Source of the DNA: Phocaeicola faecicola
Lineage (GTDB): Bacteria; Bacteroidota; Bacteroidia; Bacteroidales; Bacteroidaceae
DNA: 64,000 bases
Assembly: GCF_013618865.1 (NCBI RefSeq)
Contig: NZ_JABSOE010000003.1
Location: 62,001-126,000 of the forward strand
Direction: 5' to 3'
This document shows, in pieces, positions 8,718 through 15,978 of the stretch. The notes below the pieces were generated by a model, which ran no database searches, was not told where the DNA came from, and saw only the letters and a program-made list of their open reading frames with translations. A program made the translations under genes and the position numbers. Numbering within the stretch: the first letter of the stretch is position 1; each line of letters opens with the position of its first letter.

Positions 8718-10727
8718 TTATTTCTGACGTTTCAACACAACTGCCGAACGAGCGGGAATATACAGTTTGAGCCATTCTTTCTTCTCTTTCTTGTACAACG
8801 GATCGGCACAGGTGAAATGTTCTACCGAATCATCCGCAAAGCCGAATCCGCCGAATTCCTTGCTGTCGGTATTCAGTACCACCTGATATTTTCCACGTGG
8901 AACCAAGAAGCCGTAATCGGTAAACGAGCGTGTCGGACTGAAGTTGAACACAAACACCAGATCGTTGCGGCGATAAGCCAGTACCTGGTCGCCGTCGTTA
9001 TGCCATACCTCTATCACATCGGTCTTCTGAATGTTCTTGGTACCCTTGATCAGGTTTACCATAGCCTCATCGAAATCTCCCAGATAGTGATAGCAGAGTT
9101 CCTTGTTATCTACCAGGTTCCACTGACGGCGGGCATATTTATACGACCATCCGTTGCCCTCGCGCGGGAAGTCAATCCATTCCGGATGACCGAACTCATT
9201 TCCCATAAAGTTCAGGTAACCGCCATTGATGGTAGAAGCCGTCAGCAGGCGGATCATCTTATGCAAGGCAATACCGCGCTGTACCGTACCGTTCTCATCT
9301 CCCTTCTTGAAGTGCCAGTACATATCGGCATCAATCAGACGGAAGATAATGGTCTTGTCGCCCACCAGTGCCTGGTCGTGGCTCTCGCAATACGAAATGG
9401 TCTTTTCATCCTTGCGGCGGTTGGTTACTTCCCAGAACATGCTCGACGGTTTCCAGTCTTCATCACGCAGTTCCTTGATGACCTTGATCCAGTAGTCAGG
9501 AATGTTCATGGCCATACGGTAGTCGAATCCGTATCCGCCATCGGCAATCGGTGCAGCCAGTCCCGGCATACCCGAAACTTCCTCTGCAATGGTAATGGCT
9601 CTCGGATTCACCTGATGAATCAGTTTGTTGGCCAGTGTCAGGTAGCAGATGGCATTGTCGTCCTGTCCACCGTTATAATAATCACCGTAGTTGCAGAAAG
9701 CCTCACCCAGTCCGTGACTGTAATACAACATTGAAGTCACCCCGTCGAAACGGAATCCGTCGAAATGGAATTCCTCCAGCCAGTAACGGCAGTTGGACAA
9801 CAGGAAGTGCAGCACTTCATTCTTTCCGTAGTCGAAGCAGAGCGAATCCCAAGCCGGATGCTCACGTCGGCCTCCACTGTAGAAATACTGACAAGGATCA
9901 CCGGCAAAATTGCCCAAGCCTTCCATTTCATTCTTCACGGCATGAGAGTGTACAATATCCATGATGACTGCTACTCCCATCTGATGAGCCGTATCAATGA
10001 GCAGCTTCAGTTCGTCCGGAGTACCGAAACGGGAAGAAGGCGCAAAGAAACTGGACACATGGTATCCGAAGCTTCCGTAATACGGATGTTCCTGGATGGC
10101 CATGATCTGAATGCAGTTGTAACCGTCTTTCACGATACGCGGCAGCACGTTCTCACGGAATTCATTATAGGTTCCCACCTTTTCCGCATCCTGCGACATA
10201 CCGATATGGCATTCGTATATCATCAGAGGCGAAACGTTCGGGATAAAGACTTTCTTCTTGAACTTATAAGGTTTTTCGGGGCACCATACCTGGGCACTGA
10301 AAATCTTGGTCTGTTCATCCTGAACCACCCGGTTGGCCCATGCCGGAATACGTTCTCCGCATCCGCCTTCCCAGTATACTTTCAGTTTGTACAGGTCGCC
10401 GTGCTTCAGCGCATCAGCCGGCAAGTTGATTTCCCAGTTATCGCTTCTTCTCAGGCGTTTCAGCTTGTACGCATTCTGTTCCTGCCAGCCGTTGAAATCA
10501 CCGATCAGGTAAATGGCAGTCGCGTTCGGCGCCCATTCCCTGAACGTCCAGCCCTTCTCCGTACGCTGGAGTCCGAAGTAGAGATGACCGCTTGCAAAAT
10601 CAGCCAGGCTCTTCCGTCCGGTCAATTCTTTTTCCTTATCCATCACATGCTGGTAACGACCAGTAATTGCTTCCTTATAGGGTTCCAACCAAGGATCTCT
10701 TGCAATGATGTTCAATGTCTCTTCCAT
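8718..10727 (-). CDS. glgB: 1,4-alpha-glucan (glycogen) branching enzyme, GH13
   Basis: This 669-aa protein has an N-terminal CBM48 module (FREWAPNATAIYLIGDFNGW) and a GH13 barrel. The catalytic nucleophile region is GFRFDGVTSM (about residue 330), the acid/base region is TIAEEVSGMPG (about 383) and the third acidic residue is in CESHDQ (about 450). A C-terminal all-beta domain follows. Length and the motif IYECHIGMSQ point to the eukaryotic-like branching enzyme type rather than the longer E. coli type. It introduces alpha-1,6 branches into glycogen in the cytoplasm. It lies between yhcH (16 bp upstream) and the 383-aa membrane protein (7 bp downstream). Confidence 0.95.
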   Translation of the reverse strand: MEETLNIIARDPWLEPYKEAITGRYQHVMDKEKELTGRKSLADFASGHLYFGLQRTEKGWTFREWAPNATAIYLIGDFNGWQEQNAYKLKRLRRSDNWEINLPADALKHGDLYKLKVYWEGGCGERIPAWANRVVQDEQTKIFSAQVWCPEKPYKFKKKVFIPNVSPLMIYECHIGMSQDAEKVGTYNEFRENVLPRIVKDGYNCIQIMAIQEHPYYGSFGYHVSSFFAPSSRFGTPDELKLLIDTAHQMGVAVIMDIVHSHAVKNEMEGLGNFAGDPCQYFYSGGRREHPAWDSLCFDYGKNEVLHFLLSNCRYWLEEFHFDGFRFDGVTSMLYYSHGLGEAFCNYGDYYNGGQDDNAICYLTLANKLIHQVNPRAITIAEEVSGMPGLAAPIADGGYGFDYRMAMNIPDYWIKVIKELRDEDWKPSSMFWEVTNRRKDEKTISYCESHDQALVGDKTIIFRLIDADMYWHFKKGDENGTVQRGIALHKMIRLLTASTINGGYLNFMGNEFGHPEWIDFPREGNGWSYKYARRQWNLVDNKELCYHYLGDFDEAMVNLIKGTKNIQKTDVIEVWHNDGDQVLAYRRNDLVFVFNFSPTRSFTDYGFLVPRGKYQVVLNTDSKEFGGFGFADDSVEHFTCADPLYKKEKKEWLKLYIPARSAVVLKRQK

Positions 10728-10742
10728 AGTTTCCGAAATTTA

Positions 10743-11186
10743 TCAGTTAACCCGAACTTTTACAATAACCTTTTTAACACCTTCGGCCGTAACACCCGGA
10801 GCATGTCCGTCTTCCGGGAAGAAGATGGCAAACATTCCCGGTTTTACAGCAAAATAATCTGCCGCCAGGCCTTCATAGAAAGTAATGTCTTTTTCAGCAT
10901 TATATTCGTTTTCCGGCAGGTCGGCACGCGGAGTATACCCCATTACCTCCACTCCGGAGAGAGGTATCTGTATATCAATGAAATCATTATGAGTTTCCAG
11001 TTTGGCCTCTTCCTTGGTTTTCGGACGAGTCTGAGCAAAATTTACAAGCAGTTCGTTCTCTTTCAAAACAACCTTACCGATTTCGTGTCCGTTCAGTTCA
11101 GTCGACTGCAAGAACGCTACCGCCTGTGCAAACAGCGGATTCAATGAAACATATTTTCCAATGTTTTCTAATTTGTCTATAACCAT
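10743..11186 (-). CDS. YhcH/YjgK/YiaL family protein (DUF386, cupin-like)
   Basis: The family start is the Met of MVIDKLENIGKYVSLNPLF at 11186, giving about 147 aa, the usual family length; an upstream Met at 11225 would add 13 unconserved residues. Conserved features are HNDFIDIQIPLSGVE, FYEGLAADYFAVKPGMFAIFFP and EDGHAPG, where His and Glu residues bind a metal in related structures. Relatives (YhcH, EbgC, TabA) act on sugars or anomers or in biofilm regulation. Its position upstream of glgB suggests a sugar-related role, but the substrate is unknown. Confidence 0.85.
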   Translation of the reverse strand: MVIDKLENIGKYVSLNPLFAQAVAFLQSTELNGHEIGKVVLKENELLVNFAQTRPKTKEEAKLETHNDFIDIQIPLSGVEVMGYTPRADLPENEYNAEKDITFYEGLAADYFAVKPGMFAIFFPEDGHAPGVTAEGVKKVIVKVRVN

Positions 11187-11245
11187 AACTATATCTATTT
11201 TTAATCTGTTTTCCGATTCCGGCACACGCTGCCGTCCTCTTTTTA

Positions 11246-11253
11246 CAAATTTA
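11246..11253 (-). promoter_or_regulatory. -7 element (TAAATTTG) of the yhcH-glgB operon
   Basis: The minus-strand TAAATTTG matches TAnnTTTG. A TTTG occurs further upstream at 11277-11280 with a 23-nt spacer, slightly longer than usual. It would give a leader of about 60 nt before the ATG at 11186. Confidence 0.55.
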
Positions 11254-11300
11254 TGAATTTTTTACTTTTCGGCGAACAAACTATACTGAAAAATATCGGA

Positions 11301-12425
11301 TTACGGTTTTTTTTCTTCCAACAACCGTCCGTACCGGAAGGTTCCCTGACGGATAATCTTTCCGGATGCATCCTTTTCGACAAACGGACCGTCTTTTTTA
11401 CCCTGACGGAAACTTCCCTCAAAGCGGGTGCCGTCGGGAGTGACCAGTACCCCCTTGCCGTCTTCATGTCCTTTCACGAACGAGCCCGTGTAGACCGATC
11501 CGTCGTTCGTACGCAACTCGCCCTGGCCGTCGGCCATGTTGTTCTTCCAGCTGCCTCTGTACTCGTCGCCGTTTCCCCATTTATAGAAACCTTGTCCGGA
11601 ACGCTGGTTCTTGACCCACTGTCCGTCGTATACCGCACCGTTGGTCCAGGTGAACACTCCCGTTCCCTCCTGCCATCCGGCCTTGAACTGTCCTTCATAC
11701 TTGTCGCCGTTCGGATAGATGTACACCCCATTTCCGGTACGTTCTCCGCCCACATAATCACCCTCGTAACGCTCTCCATTCTGGAAATAGTACACTCCCT
11801 TGCCGTGCTGTACGTCCGCATTCCAGTCGCCCACGTACTTGTCACCGTTCGTATAGTAGAAAGTACCCTTTCCGTGACGTTCTCCGTTTTTCCATTCGCC
11901 CTCATATTTTGAGCCGTCTTCCCAGATCATCACTCCGGTACCGTTCTTCAGGTCATTGGTCCATTCGCCATCGTATTTGGCTCCTCCCTTCCAGGTATAG
12001 ACTCCCTTTCCGTTGCGCTTGTCATGGTGCCACATTCCCACATAGCAGTCGCCGTTGTAATAATACATGGTACCTTCCCCTTCCTGTTGTCCGGCATACC
12101 ACATACCCTCATAACGGTTGTTGTTCATGAAATAGCAGGTACCCTTTCCATGCTGCAAGTCCTGAAACCAATGGCCCACATACCGCTTTCCGTCACCGAA
12201 AGTCAGTGTACCCTCACCTTCACGTTTACCCTTCACATATTCACCTTCGTAAACGTCACCGTTCTTGTAGACTGTCTTTCCTTTTCCATTGGGGCGCCGT
12301 CCTTTCAGCTCGCCGGTATATTCCGCACCGTTCTTAAATTTGTAATATCCCAGCGAAATCTGGGCAGAAGCGGTCATTCCTCCCCACGCCATCAGGGCCA
12401 ATAATAAATATGTATGTTTTGTCAT
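11301..12425 (-). CDS. Secreted MORN-repeat protein (about 14 repeats)
   Basis: A signal peptide (MTKHTYLLLALMAWGGMTASAQ) is followed by about 14 tandem MORN repeats, each near 23 aa and built on the pattern Y-x-G-x-[WYF]...G-x-G. Examples are YEGEYVKGKREGEGTLTF, YVGDWNADVQHGKGVYYF and FEGSFRQGKKDGPF. The whole 374-aa protein is essentially repeat, so it folds as an elongated beta structure. No catalytic domain is present. Bacterial MORN proteins are poorly understood; a scaffold or surface-associated role is an inference. It has its own -7 element at 12454-12461. Confidence 0.88.
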   Translation of the reverse strand: MTKHTYLLLALMAWGGMTASAQISLGYYKFKNGAEYTGELKGRRPNGKGKTVYKNGDVYEGEYVKGKREGEGTLTFGDGKRYVGHWFQDLQHGKGTCYFMNNNRYEGMWYAGQQEGEGTMYYYNGDCYVGMWHHDKRNGKGVYTWKGGAKYDGEWTNDLKNGTGVMIWEDGSKYEGEWKNGERHGKGTFYYTNGDKYVGDWNADVQHGKGVYYFQNGERYEGDYVGGERTGNGVYIYPNGDKYEGQFKAGWQEGTGVFTWTNGAVYDGQWVKNQRSGQGFYKWGNGDEYRGSWKNNMADGQGELRTNDGSVYTGSFVKGHEDGKGVLVTPDGTRFEGSFRQGKKDGPFVEKDASGKIIRQGTFRYGRLLEEKKP

Positions 12426-12453
12426 TGGTTCTTTCTTTTCAATTAATTACCGC

Positions 12454-12461
12454 CAAAAGTA
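12454..12461 (-). promoter_or_regulatory. -7 element (TACTTTTG) of the MORN gene
   Basis: Minus-strand TACTTTTG matches TAnnTTTG, 28 nt before the ATG. No clear -33 TTTG was found. Confidence 0.55.
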
Positions 12462-12490
12462 CTTCTTTTGACGTATACTTCACAATCTGA

Positions 12491-13780
12491 TTACATTTTT
12501 TTACCTGCCACCACTTCTATTAAAGTTTCTTTGCAGAAATACCGTTGCGCAAGGTCGCGGATTTCCTCGGCCGTCGTATCACGGATGGCTGTCAGCGAGC
12601 GTTCAAAGAAGTCATCCGGCAGTCCGGACGTTTCCGTAAAAATCCAGGCTTCCGACAGGGAGAAGGCACTCTCGTACGAACGGCACATATCGCCCAGCAT
12701 GTAATTGCGGACCATTTCCATTTCCGCCTCCGAAGATTTCTCCTGACAAAGCAGGTCCATTTCCTTATAGATTTCTCCGATAATCGGCTCGATGTATTCA
12801 TTGGCTGCTTCCGTACTGATGCCCAGCACACTGACTTCCGGATAACTCACCACACCGGCTCCGATGCCATACGTATATCCCTTGTCTTCACGGATGTTCG
12901 ACATCAGCCGGCTACCGAAGTATCCCCCGAACAGAGTAACCAGCACACGCAGCTTCAGGTAGTCCGGATGATTCCGGTCTACGGTAAAGCCTCCCATCTT
13001 CAGTGAACTCTGCAAGGCATCCTCCTTCTCGAAAAACAGACGCTTCCGGTTGTCCGAAACCCGCGGATAATGCAGGTCGGGAAGCACCTCTGCCGTATTT
13101 CCCCAGGCCGCATCTCCGAAATGAGACTCGATGCACCGCACCACCTCCGGAGTAACCCTGCCCGACACATAAGCCGAACAGTTGCCCGAATGGTAATATT
13201 TCCGATAGAAATCCACCAGCACTTCCCGGCGGATACGGTCATAATCTTCCGCCTCCGCGTAACGTCCCAGCGGATGCCCGATGCCGAACAAAGCCCGGTT
13301 GAGTCCCTTCCGTGCCATGACATCCACCCGCTGCGCATTCACCTTAAACTGCTGACGGTTCATCTCCACCACTACCGACAGTTCCTTTTCAGGGAATACC
13401 GGCTCCTTCACCATCGACGCCAGGACTTCCAGCGTCTGCGGAAAATACTTTCCCAATGAATAAAGGGTCACAAACCCGTAGTTGACGGAAGAGGAAAGAT
13501 CCAGCCAGGCTCCGTAATAATCCAGTTTCTCCGCAATCTCCGAAGAAGTCATACCGGCACTTCCTTCGCGAAGCATCCGGTTGGTGAACATGGCCTGCAA
13601 CGGATATTCCTGGCACCACTGTCCTCCCCGCACCAGCAGGTCGAAACGCACCACATCCTCACTGCCTGTACGAATCACATTCAGCGGCATTCCGTTCTGC
13701 ATGACACGGCGTTCCGGCAGTGGGATTTCAAAATGGGCAACAGGCTTAATGGCGGGCGGAACGGTCCGGTCTAGCATCAT
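12491..13780 (-). CDS. M16-family peptidase homologue lacking the zinc motif
   Basis: This 429-aa protein has the two-lobe M16B architecture: N-terminal RTGSEDVVRFDLLVRGG, the middle domain LVDFYRKYYHSGNCSAYVSG and the C-lobe signature SNIREDKGYTYGIGAG. The HxxEH zinc motif that should follow VRGGQW is absent; the aligned stretch reads YPLQAMFTNRMLREGSAG. It therefore looks like a non-catalytic M16 subunit of the kind that pairs with an active partner encoded elsewhere. There is no clear signal peptide. Its ATG overlaps the kdsB stop by 4 nt (ATGA), so it is translated with kdsB. Confidence 0.85.
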   Translation of the reverse strand: MMLDRTVPPAIKPVAHFEIPLPERRVMQNGMPLNVIRTGSEDVVRFDLLVRGGQWCQEYPLQAMFTNRMLREGSAGMTSSEIAEKLDYYGAWLDLSSSVNYGFVTLYSLGKYFPQTLEVLASMVKEPVFPEKELSVVVEMNRQQFKVNAQRVDVMARKGLNRALFGIGHPLGRYAEAEDYDRIRREVLVDFYRKYYHSGNCSAYVSGRVTPEVVRCIESHFGDAAWGNTAEVLPDLHYPRVSDNRKRLFFEKEDALQSSLKMGGFTVDRNHPDYLKLRVLVTLFGGYFGSRLMSNIREDKGYTYGIGAGVVSYPEVSVLGISTEAANEYIEPIIGEIYKEMDLLCQEKSSEAEMEMVRNYMLGDMCRSYESAFSLSEAWIFTETSGLPDDFFERSLTAIRDTTAEEIRDLAQRYFCKETLIEVVAGKKM

Positions 13781-14541
13781 AAGCCCCCCTCCGTCTGTTT
13801 CTGAAGGAAAAGTTCGGCACGCTGCAAGTCTTCGGGAGTATCAATGCCAATTGTCTCCACATCGCTGATACCCACCTTGATACGGAATCCGTTTTCCAGC
13901 CAGCGAAGCTGCTCGAGTGATTCCGCCAGTTCCAGACTCGACTGCGGGAGCGAAGTAATCTGCTTCAGCACTTCCGCGCGGTAAGCGTACAGACCGATGT
14001 GCTTGTAGTATACATGTCCCTCCAGCCACTCTTTCTTGTCGCGGTTGCGCTGGTAAGGAATGATCGAGCGACTGAAATACAGGGCATTCATCTGCTTGTC
14101 GACCACCACCTTCGGAGAGTTCACATTCTCCAGGGCAGCCCAGCCGTCGGAAGGAGTAAACGGTTTCACGAGGGTTGCGATATCCGTACCCGCATCCTCA
14201 AAGCAACGCTTTACCGCCTCCAGCTGCGAAGGCTGGATAAAAGGTTCGTCACCCTGAATGTTTACCACCACATCGTATCCGTTGCCGATTTTCGTATAAG
14301 CCTCGTAACAGCGGTCGGTTCCGCTGCGGTGTTCGGTAGAAGTCATCACCACCTTGCCGCCGAAAGCCTGTACGGCAGCCTCGATGCGGACGTCATCGGT
14401 AGCTACGTAAGCCTCGTCCAGTACGCCGGCCACTTGTTCGTATACTCGCTGAATCACTGTTTTTCCTCCCAGAATCGCCAACGGTTTGGCAGGGAAGCGC
14501 GTAGAAGCATATCTTGCAGGAATAATTCCAATAAATTTCAT
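13777..14541 (-). CDS. kdsB: 3-deoxy-manno-octulosonate cytidylyltransferase (CMP-Kdo synthetase)
   Basis: This 254-aa protein activates Kdo with CTP for lipid A-core assembly. Family motifs are plain: IIPARYASTRFPAKPLA at the N-terminus (nucleotide binding), HRSGTDRCYEA, VVNIQGDEPFI, and the late GIDTPEDLQRAE. The length is normal. It is expressed from the minus-strand promoter at 14567-14574 and is followed, with a 4-nt overlap, by the M16 homologue. Confidence 0.96.
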   Translation of the reverse strand: MKFIGIIPARYASTRFPAKPLAILGGKTVIQRVYEQVAGVLDEAYVATDDVRIEAAVQAFGGKVVMTSTEHRSGTDRCYEAYTKIGNGYDVVVNIQGDEPFIQPSQLEAVKRCFEDAGTDIATLVKPFTPSDGWAALENVNSPKVVVDKQMNALYFSRSIIPYQRNRDKKEWLEGHVYYKHIGLYAYRAEVLKQITSLPQSSLELAESLEQLRWLENGFRIKVGISDVETIGIDTPEDLQRAELFLQKQTEGGL

Positions 14542-14566
14542 GGTAAATCTGTTTAATATTGATATG

Positions 14567-14574
14567 CAAATTTA
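14567..14574 (-). promoter_or_regulatory. -7 element (TAAATTTG) of kdsB
   Basis: Minus-strand TAAATTTG, 25 nt before the kdsB ATG. Together with 14586-14593 it forms a compact divergent promoter pair. Confidence 0.55.
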
Positions 14575-14585
14575 TAAAAAAAATC

Positions 14586-14593
14586 TATTTTTG
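14586..14593 (+). promoter_or_regulatory. -7 element (TATTTTTG) of folK
   Basis: Plus-strand TATTTTTG matches TAnnTTTG. The expected transcript start near 14598-14600 leaves only a few nucleotides before the ATG at 14604, or about 15 before the ATG at 14613. Confidence 0.55.
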
Positions 14594-14603
14594 CACCCTT
14601 AAC

Positions 14604-15026
14604 ATGACAAATATGAAAATGCTGCACCGATATATTATCTGTTTGGGTTCGAATTTTCAGGCCGGCGAACACCTGGCCGCTGCCCGGAAAATGATTGCCG
14701 TACTGGCCGGAGATGTGGTATGGGGAGACACACTGACCACAGCTGCCGAACCGGCCCGGGACAACGTCACCTACCAGAACTGTGCGGCCCTCCTGACGAG
14801 TGAAAAAGAAATAGAAGAAGTAAAAGCCCTGTTCAAGGACATGGAACGGCAGGCCGGAAGAACTCCCGAAAGCAAACGGCTCGGAATCATTCCCCTGGAC
14901 ATTGACATCCTGACCTACGACAATCAGGTGATTAAAGCTGAGGATCTACGCAAAAAATACGTACAACTCATACTGAGGTCACTCCCCGATACCGGAATCC
15001 TCACCACTTTACATATCCCAGTTTAG
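14604..15026 (+). CDS. folK: 6-hydroxymethyl-7,8-dihydropterin pyrophosphokinase (HPPK), short form
   Basis: HPPK transfers pyrophosphate from ATP to the pterin in folate synthesis. The protein shows the family opening YIICLGSNFQAGEHL, a YQNCAALL segment and the catalytic block IIPLDIDILTYDNQVI with the metal-binding Asp pair. At about 140 aa it is slightly shorter than usual. In-frame Met codons at 14604, 14613 and 14619 are all possible starts; the longer frame from 14559 begins upstream of the predicted transcript start. Its 3' end overlaps the convergent gene at 15001-15816 by 26 bp. Confidence 0.82.
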   Translation: MTNMKMLHRYIICLGSNFQAGEHLAAARKMIAVLAGDVVWGDTLTTAAEPARDNVTYQNCAALLTSEKEIEEVKALFKDMERQAGRTPESKRLGIIPLDIDILTYDNQVIKAEDLRKKYVQLILRSLPDTGILTTLHIPV

Positions 15027-15816
15027 TATAGCACACGCCATTGTGTTCGTAATGCCTCATTACCTTGGCCGATTTCAGCAGCAGTTCTTCCTGCAACTGG
15101 ATTTTCCGGCTCCGGCAGTTCAGCACTTTCGGTGTCAGGCTCACCCCGGCGGCCTTTACCAGGAACGTAAAGCGGTTGCCGTCACGGTCGGCTGCCAGCA
15201 CATTCTGGTCCACATAAAAATCGGGCTTGTAGAAATCAATCTGCAGACGCACATTCAGTACCACCAGCGAAAGGTCTTTCAGTTTTTCACCCACCTCTCC
15301 CACATAGCTGCTCACCGAACTGATCTTACGCTTGGGCACCGTCAGTTCAAAATTAATCTTTACAAAATATTTTGCCAGCACCACCAGCTGCTCATTACGG
15401 CGGGAATCGGGCGTATACTTATGCGCCAGCCACATCACATAGGCAGGGTCTACATAATAAATCTCCGCCATACGCTTTCCCCGGTATTTGCCGAAGGTCA
15501 TGACATCGTCCGAACGGCCGTATACCCCCTCGAAAAAGGAAGGCGCCTCTATCTCCAGCCACACATTACAATACTGGAGCATCTGCATGGCCCTCTCCAA
15601 GGCCGTCTCCACTCCCATGGCCAGTGTCCGCACATACACCAGCATCCCGTCCGGGAAAACCCTCCAGAAGCCGCAGTAAGGACGATAAGCTGTCGGCAGA
15701 CTGACGGCATAATGGCCGTTCTGAGCACTTCTTCCCTTATTGAAACGATCCAGGGCCGCCCCTATCCGCGCCGCCTGTTCGGAAGAATATTGATATAAAG
15801 TCAGGTCGCAAGTCAT
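15001..15816 (-). CDS. Protein with an exodeoxyribonuclease X-like C-terminal domain
   Basis: The most likely start is the Met at 15816 (MTCDLTLYQYSSEQAARIG, 271 aa); the longer frame to 15972 would run through the terminator of mrcA. The middle segment MTFGKYRGKRMAEIYYVDPAYVMWLAHKY is the small motif found at the C-terminus of ExoX-like nucleases and in other Bacteroidetes proteins. I see no DEDD exonuclease active site, so function is unknown; nucleic-acid binding is an inference. It ends in a 26-bp convergent overlap with folK. Confidence 0.7.
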   Translation of the reverse strand: MTCDLTLYQYSSEQAARIGAALDRFNKGRSAQNGHYAVSLPTAYRPYCGFWRVFPDGMLVYVRTLAMGVETALERAMQMLQYCNVWLEIEAPSFFEGVYGRSDDVMTFGKYRGKRMAEIYYVDPAYVMWLAHKYTPDSRRNEQLVVLAKYFVKINFELTVPKRKISSVSSYVGEVGEKLKDLSLVVLNVRLQIDFYKPDFYVDQNVLAADRDGNRFTFLVKAAGVSLTPKVLNCRSRKIQLQEELLLKSAKVMRHYEHNGVCYTKLGYVKW

Positions 15817-15900
15817 AAGTATCCCTCCTTCCCCTGCAAAGGCAGTTTTTACTTGCACGACAAGATAATAAAAATTTAGCAAATATGCATATCCAGGCAC

Positions 15901-15949
15901 AAAAAACAGGCAGCGGATGAAAGAATTTACCTCTTTCACCCGCTGCCTG
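15901..15949 (-). terminator. Rho-independent terminator of mrcA
   Basis: The arms 15907-15924 and 15932-15949 form an 18-bp stem with one G-U pair, and the minus strand continues with six T. It follows the mrcA stop by about 30 bp. Confidence 0.88.
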
Positions 15950-15978
15950 CCATCAGGAAGTCCATCCGTCACCTGCTC

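Noticed and set aside
15817-15972. N-terminal extension of the ExoX-C-like protein
   Set aside because: The extension reads through the mrcA terminator hairpin and lacks any conserved pattern; the Met at 15816 is preferred.
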